A stretch of 64,000 bases of DNA from Alphaproteobacteria bacterium (GTDB lineage: Bacteria > Pseudomonadota > Alphaproteobacteria > Sphingomonadales > Kordiimonadaceae), in the NCBI GenBank assembly GCA_021774695.1, contig JAJFIU010000048.1, forward strand, positions 1 to 64,000, written 5' to 3'. This document shows, in pieces, positions 60,886-64,000 of this stretch; within the stretch, counting starts at the first letter, position 1; each line of letters begins with the position of its first letter. The notes beneath the pieces are model-generated. The model did not search any database and had not been told where the DNA came from. It worked only from the letters and a program-made list of their open reading frames with translations. The translations under genes and the position numbers were made by a program.

Positions 60886-62235
60886 TCACCGCCCTAAGGC
60901 TGCCAGAATACGCTCTTTTGTAATAGCCGGATCACCAGTAATTATAAGTTCAGCAAAGTTACTCACTTCTTTTCCTGCTAGGTCAGTCATTATCATAAGG
61001 AATGTTTTTTCACTCCAAGGTTTTCCACCCCTGACAGCATTGAGAAAATTGCTCCATAGTGAATATAAATTGTTGTCGCTATTTTGGGCTTGAATGGCAC
61101 GGTGAGCCGCCAACTGTATGATCATGCCACAATTATAATATAGCCGAAACGCACCTCTGGATGCCGCACTTCTTAAGTCGCCTTCATTCAATCCACTTAG
61201 ACATTGATCAATGGCTCCTTCAATACGCCCGGAGATATAGTTATCAGGACTAACCTCAAGTTCCTTTAAGGCAAGGACAGCAAATGCATCTGCCCCGCCT
61301 TCATTAATCCAAGCATCCTGTTCACTGGAAGTATAATTTGCGCCGCGCTGATACATATGCCCCGCCTCGTGAGCAAAAAACCACGGCAAAGAATTGGCGA
61401 TTTGCTCGCCCCAGATATCAGGGTCCTCAAACCAGCCATCACCTGCTAGATGCATAAAAACCTGACCCGGCAACGTGCCCCCTTGGCGGGAGAAGTTATT
61501 GCTGTCAGGATTTCCATCGGCTTTAGAATATCGATCAAGCGCAGCAAACAAAGCTGGTTTTTGAACAAGCGGACCAAGCTTGTCTGCATAGTAATCCATC
61601 ATTTTGGGGAATTTATCTTTGAGTGCATCCTTGATTATGCTGGGAATTGCCGGATCAATTAATGCAATAACATTTTCAGTTTCTATAGGTGTTTCTGTTC
61701 CTACGTATATCATTGTACCGTCTTGCATATCCACCCATGAGGTATTTTTGTCTGTGATGTTCCCGTCGAGGATAAGATGCGCACTAGGCGGTACTTTGAT
61801 AGCCATTGGAAACCCGAAGGAAGGATGGTCATCTCCGCAAGTGTACACACACGACTGAAAACGGCCAGTGTGGATTAAAACACCCCCATCAGAATAAGGC
61901 ATAAAAGGCGCATATTCCTTTGGCAAGACAGTGTAAGTCATCGGGACATCAAATATAGCTTGTGTAAAATTTAGGCCATCTTTGCGTTCTATATAGTCAA
62001 CATCATCTTTATGGATAAGGTGAAGTCCATTTTGAGTAGACTGCCAACGAGCCAGACGCTGATCATCAGGAACACGATTGAGGGCCAGCCGTTTTACTGG
62101 TGTTACCGTAGAATAAGTAATTCTAAGTATCTTGTCGGATACCAATGCCAGCGTAACATTTGGAAAATTACTGTCAGCGTAGGCTGCAACAGTAAAAGCC
62201 ATGTACAAGCCTGATAATAGTATCGCAATTTTCAT
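60886..62235 (-). CDS. Secreted HEXXH metallopeptidase-like protein (gluzincin pattern)
   Basis: AAAGGA lies just before the ATG. The 449-residue protein has a signal peptide (KIAILLSGLYMAFTVAAYA). HEAGH (H289, E290, H293) is followed after 18 residues by E312 in INEGGADAF, which is the HEXXH-x18-E spacing of gluzincins such as M1 and M61. The upstream half is beta-rich (PMTYTVLPKEYAPFMPYSDGG), as in M61-like proteins with an N-terminal beta domain. The gene is clearly more AT-rich than bfr and bfd on either side. Substrate unknown. Confidence 0.8.
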   Translation of the reverse strand: MKIAILLSGLYMAFTVAAYADSNFPNVTLALVSDKILRITYSTVTPVKRLALNRVPDDQRLARWQSTQNGLHLIHKDDVDYIERKDGLNFTQAIFDVPMTYTVLPKEYAPFMPYSDGGVLIHTGRFQSCVYTCGDDHPSFGFPMAIKVPPSAHLILDGNITDKNTSWVDMQDGTMIYVGTETPIETENVIALIDPAIPSIIKDALKDKFPKMMDYYADKLGPLVQKPALFAALDRYSKADGNPDSNNFSRQGGTLPGQVFMHLAGDGWFEDPDIWGEQIANSLPWFFAHEAGHMYQRGANYTSSEQDAWINEGGADAFAVLALKELEVSPDNYISGRIEGAIDQCLSGLNEGDLRSAASRGAFRLYYNCGMIIQLAAHRAIQAQNSDNNLYSLWSNFLNAVRGGKPWSEKTFLMIMTDLAGKEVSNFAELIITGDPAITKERILAALGR

Positions 62236-62727
62236 GATTGTCCTTTTATCGATAAGGTAGATACTGTCTTTATAACTTTATCGACTAACCTATGTGTAAG
62301 GGCGAGTACTGTCTAGGGTAGACGCAAGCTCTGGATGCGCGGATAATATCATTTATGGAAATTATTCATGACTCTAAACATATACATAGTTTAGAAAAAG
62401 GGCCGTTCACTAGGATATGCAAATACCAAATAGCGATGGACTATAGACGAATGCCTCAATCGATGATTACGCAAAGTGAGCCAAGCATTTCTTAGACTAG
62501 CCATTTCATCTTTTGATAATTTTAGTTTTATCTTCAGCCAAGCGTCACCAAAGTCTGCCAGATCCATGATTGTGTCTTGCTCGATAAATGTGCTTCATGA
62601 AATTTTTGAAAATCTTCTTTGCTTGGCTCTATATAAACTAAGAGTATTCTACGCCAACGGATTGTAGGTCCCAAAAGGGTCAATAGGGGCCATATAGGGA
62701 TAAGGTCACTGACAGCTACTCTGGCGC
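62236..62727. other. AT-rich intergenic region, possible short ORF
   Basis: No clear gene. AT-rich like the metallopeptidase gene beside it, which suggests that both belong to one inserted segment. A 58-codon minus-strand ORF (62391-62567) is listed separately. No strong terminator is visible. Confidence 0.35.
62391..62567 (-). CDS. Doubtful short ORF (58 aa)
   Basis: ATG at 62567 to TAA at 62391. The first ~35 residues look like a charged amphipathic protein (LADFGDAWLKIKLKLSKDEM, ASLRNAWLTLRNH). There is no good ribosome site and no known family. It could be a remnant or chance. Confidence 0.2.
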   Translation of the reverse strand: MDLADFGDAWLKIKLKLSKDEMASLRNAWLTLRNHRLRHSSIVHRYLVFAYPSERPFF

Positions 62728-62919
62728 TTATTCTGCGGCCAGAACCCTTTGGAAGGGTAGCTCTGATGATACAATATCATTGGCGCAGTCGGCGCAAGTG
62801 CCGCAACAAAAGCCATTACCCAATGATAAATAAGCCTCTTCCGCCGTCTGCACGCCGTTTTCGCGCACTGCGGTTTTAATCTCTTTGTCGGTATAGCCGT
62901 TACACACGCATACATACAT
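62728..62919 (-). CDS. bfd: Bacterioferritin-associated ferredoxin Bfd
   Basis: The ATG at 62919 gives MYVCVCNGYTD, the canonical Bfd N-terminus; a GTG three codons earlier is less likely. The 63-residue protein has the [2Fe-2S] ligand set C-x-C (residues 4 and 6) and a later C-G-T-C within FCCGTCADC. Bfd donates electrons to Bfr to mobilise stored iron. A Fur-type dyad at 62999 and a triplicate repeat at 62935 lie upstream. It is separated from bfr by the AT-rich segment. Confidence 0.95.
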   Translation of the reverse strand: MYVCVCNGYTDKEIKTAVRENGVQTAEEAYLSLGNGFCCGTCADCANDIVSSELPFQRVLAAE

Positions 62920-62934
62920 GTTTGTCACTCGTCT

Positions 62935-62976
62935 TTTGCCAGTGGTCGTTTGCCAGTGGTCATTTGTCAGTGGTCG
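62935..62976. repeat. 14-bp tandem repeat, three units, upstream of bfd
   Basis: TTTGCCAGTGGTCG (62935-62948), TTTGCCAGTGGTCA (62949-62962) and TTTGTCAGTGGTCG (62963-62976) are head to tail in the bfd 5' leader. They begin 16 bases upstream of the start codon. Confidence 0.88.
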
Positions 62977-62998
62977 TTTTATGGCCGCCAGTTAAGAT

Positions 62999-63013
62999 TG
63001 CGAACAGTTCTCA
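62999..63013. promoter_or_regulatory. Possible Fur-family box upstream of bfd
   Basis: TGCGAAC-A-GTTCTCA is a 7-1-7 dyad with six of seven pairs matching, the geometry of a Fur box (TGATAAT-N-ATTATCA). It lies ~80 bases before bfd, a gene commonly induced under iron limitation. Recognition by Fur or Irr is inferred. Confidence 0.4.
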
Positions 63014-63016
63014 TTA

Positions 63017-63229
63017 TTAATAGGTATGGTGGATGGAGAAATCAAGGCCAATTCCGCGATATTTTGCCCCCGCATCGATAAAATTCCGCCTGAAGGGCGA
63101 TTTTTTGCAGTCTCCTTGCTTATAATCAACCCTTTGGTACGTCGTTGCGTGCATACAACACCCTGACGGATTTTTAGCTGCTATGTCACATCCCGAACAC
63201 CGGTTTGCCATTAAAATGTCAAAAATCAT
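63017..63229 (-). CDS. Possible small cysteine-rich protein (70 aa)
   Basis: From ATG 63229 (AGGG close upstream; 63268 also in frame) the product is ~70 residues with four or five clustered cysteines (NRCSGCDIAAKNPSGCCMH, then QGDCKK) and a basic C-terminal half. It could bind zinc or an Fe-S cluster. It lies in the 407-base gap between bfd and the glycosyltransferase, close to the iron-type dyad. No family recognised; a chance ORF is possible. Confidence 0.35.
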   Translation of the reverse strand: MIFDILMANRCSGCDIAAKNPSGCCMHATTYQRVDYKQGDCKKSPFRRNFIDAGAKYRGIGLDFSIHHTY

Positions 63230-63326
63230 CCCTATCTGGGAAGGGAAGTAGAATGGCAGCAACAGCATAACAAGTCGGGGCTGTCAGCCCGTTAAAACAA
63301 AAGCATACGACACAACAGGACCGTAA

Positions 63327-64000
63327 ATGCGGCATGATCAGATAAAACGCGAGCCCAAACGCATCGCTCTTTTCTCCGGCAATTACAATTATGTAATGGA
63401 TGGCCCCGTGCGAGCGCTTAACAAGCTTGTGGGCTACCTGGAGAGGCGCGGCATAGAGGTCATGGTTTTTGCCCCCACTGCAAAACAGCCCGCGTTTGAC
63501 CATGTGGGCACGCTAAAATCGGTGCCGTCCGTTTGCATTCCCGGTCGCAGCGATTACCGGCTGGCTTTGGGCATGCCTGCGGGTGTCCGCCGACAACTGG
63601 AAGATTTCAATCCCGATCTGGTTCATCTGGCTGCCCCCGACTGGCTTGGTCATGCAGCACTATCATGGGCCGAAGAGCACAGTGTGCCAGCAGTAGCCTC
63701 GTTCCACACCCGGTTCGACACTTACTTTCGCTATTACAAACTGAAATGGCTGGAAAAATATGTCACCGCCTTCATGCGGCGCTTTTATCATCGGTGTGCG
63801 CAAATTTATGTGCCGTCGTCCTGCATGGCGGACGAGCTGGCAGCTCAGAATATGTCGCCAAATATTGGCATCTGGAGCCGCGGTGTCGAGCATAGCCTGT
63901 TCAACCCTGCCCGCCGCGATACCGCATGGCGGCGCGAACAGGGCATCAACGAAGATGACATTGTCGTCGCCTTCGTTGGCAGGCTGGTTCTGGAAAAAGG
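63327..64000 (+). CDS. Glycosyltransferase family 4 (GT-B), 3' truncated by window edge
   Basis: The frame starts at ATG 63327 with AGGA six bases upstream and stays open to the window end (224 residues visible). The N-terminal GT-B Rossmann half is present: KRIALFSGNYNYVMDGPVRA, PDLVHLAAPDWLGHAAL, then SFHTRFDTYFRYYKL, IWSRGVEHSLFNP and VVAFVGRLVLEK, which enters the nucleotide-sugar-binding half. The pattern matches the sulfoquinovosyl/mannosyl-transferase-like group acting on lipids such as diacylglycerol. The sugar donor is not determinable here. Confidence 0.92.
   Translation, partial: MRHDQIKREPKRIALFSGNYNYVMDGPVRALNKLVGYLERRGIEVMVFAPTAKQPAFDHVGTLKSVPSVCIPGRSDYRLALGMPAGVRRQLEDFNPDLVHLAAPDWLGHAALSWAEEHSVPAVASFHTRFDTYFRYYKLKWLEKYVTAFMRRFYHRCAQIYVPSSCMADELAAQNMSPNIGIWSRGVEHSLFNPARRDTAWRREQGINEDDIVVAFVGRLVLEK

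Noticed and set aside
62935-62976. Tandem repeats considered as a CRISPR array
   Set aside because: Units are 14-15 bases, directly adjacent and without spacers, and there are no cas genes.
63533-63895. 120-codon ORF within the glycosyltransferase region
   Set aside because: It is a frame-shifted shadow of the open GT-B reading frame that runs to the window edge.

Overview
The window reads as chromosomal DNA of a heterotrophic alphaproteobacterium, probably marine. The lineage is inferred from the PAS_5-type protein at 37159, the pairing of Xaa-Pro peptidases with OPT and SulP transporters, and base composition that is close to balanced. I could not test species-level identity. There are about 54 likely genes and no rRNA, tRNA, CRISPR array or intact insertion sequence that I can see.

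Layout. 1-2464: end of a histidine kinase, a possible small membrane protein, and a TPR/2OG-oxygenase protein. 2566-9062: alpha/beta-hydrolase-OsmC fusion, secreted RidA and S9 peptidase under a divergent TetR gene with nested palindromes, and a GNAT gene. 7965-13719 (minus): a tight five-gene operon of exported hydrolases (serine hydrolase, P1/DmpA peptidase, M14-type deacylase, double TonB_C-like protein, second serine hydrolase). 14046-18927: FtsX-type permease without ATPase, another serine hydrolase, PPK2. 18982-25873: cytoplasmic hybrid kinase, SulP+USP pair, LysR with a divergent NTF2/beta-hydroxyacid-dehydrogenase pair. 25894-32847: LysR/haloalkane dehalogenase pair, exported SnoaL-like protein, and a degenerate UshA-like protein translationally coupled to a TorS-like hybrid kinase. 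33133-37674: cold-shock protein with terminator, RluA, KefFC, PAS_5 protein. 37797-45129: exported M24 peptidase plus amidohydrolase, alkylsulfatase, OPT transporter. 45345-56915: MATE, MipA/OmpV, iodotyrosine-deiodinase-like nitroreductase, degenerate serine hydrolase, AlkA-like glycosylase, DUF442 enzyme, oligopeptidase B, PepP, GNAT, OsmC. 57242-64000: secreted unknown, GST, TrhO, bacterioferritin, a decayed toxin fragment, an AT-rich secreted metallopeptidase, Bfd, and the start of a glycosyltransferase.

Themes. Many gene products are predicted to be exported and to act on peptides or amides (S9, P1, two M24, amidohydrolase, HEXXH protein, four serine-hydrolase-fold proteins, OPT uptake), which suggests a scavenging lifestyle. 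Two separate dehalogenase-type enzymes occur (haloalkane dehalogenase; iodotyrosine deiodinase homologue). Electrophile and iron defence is represented by KefFC, GST, two OsmC domains, Bfr and Bfd. The most promising undescribed system is the pseudo-nucleotidase/hybrid-kinase pair at 28659-32847, followed by the five-gene hydrolase operon at 7965-13719. A recurrent oddity is 14-15 bp triplicated tandem repeats at the translation-start regions of three unrelated genes.
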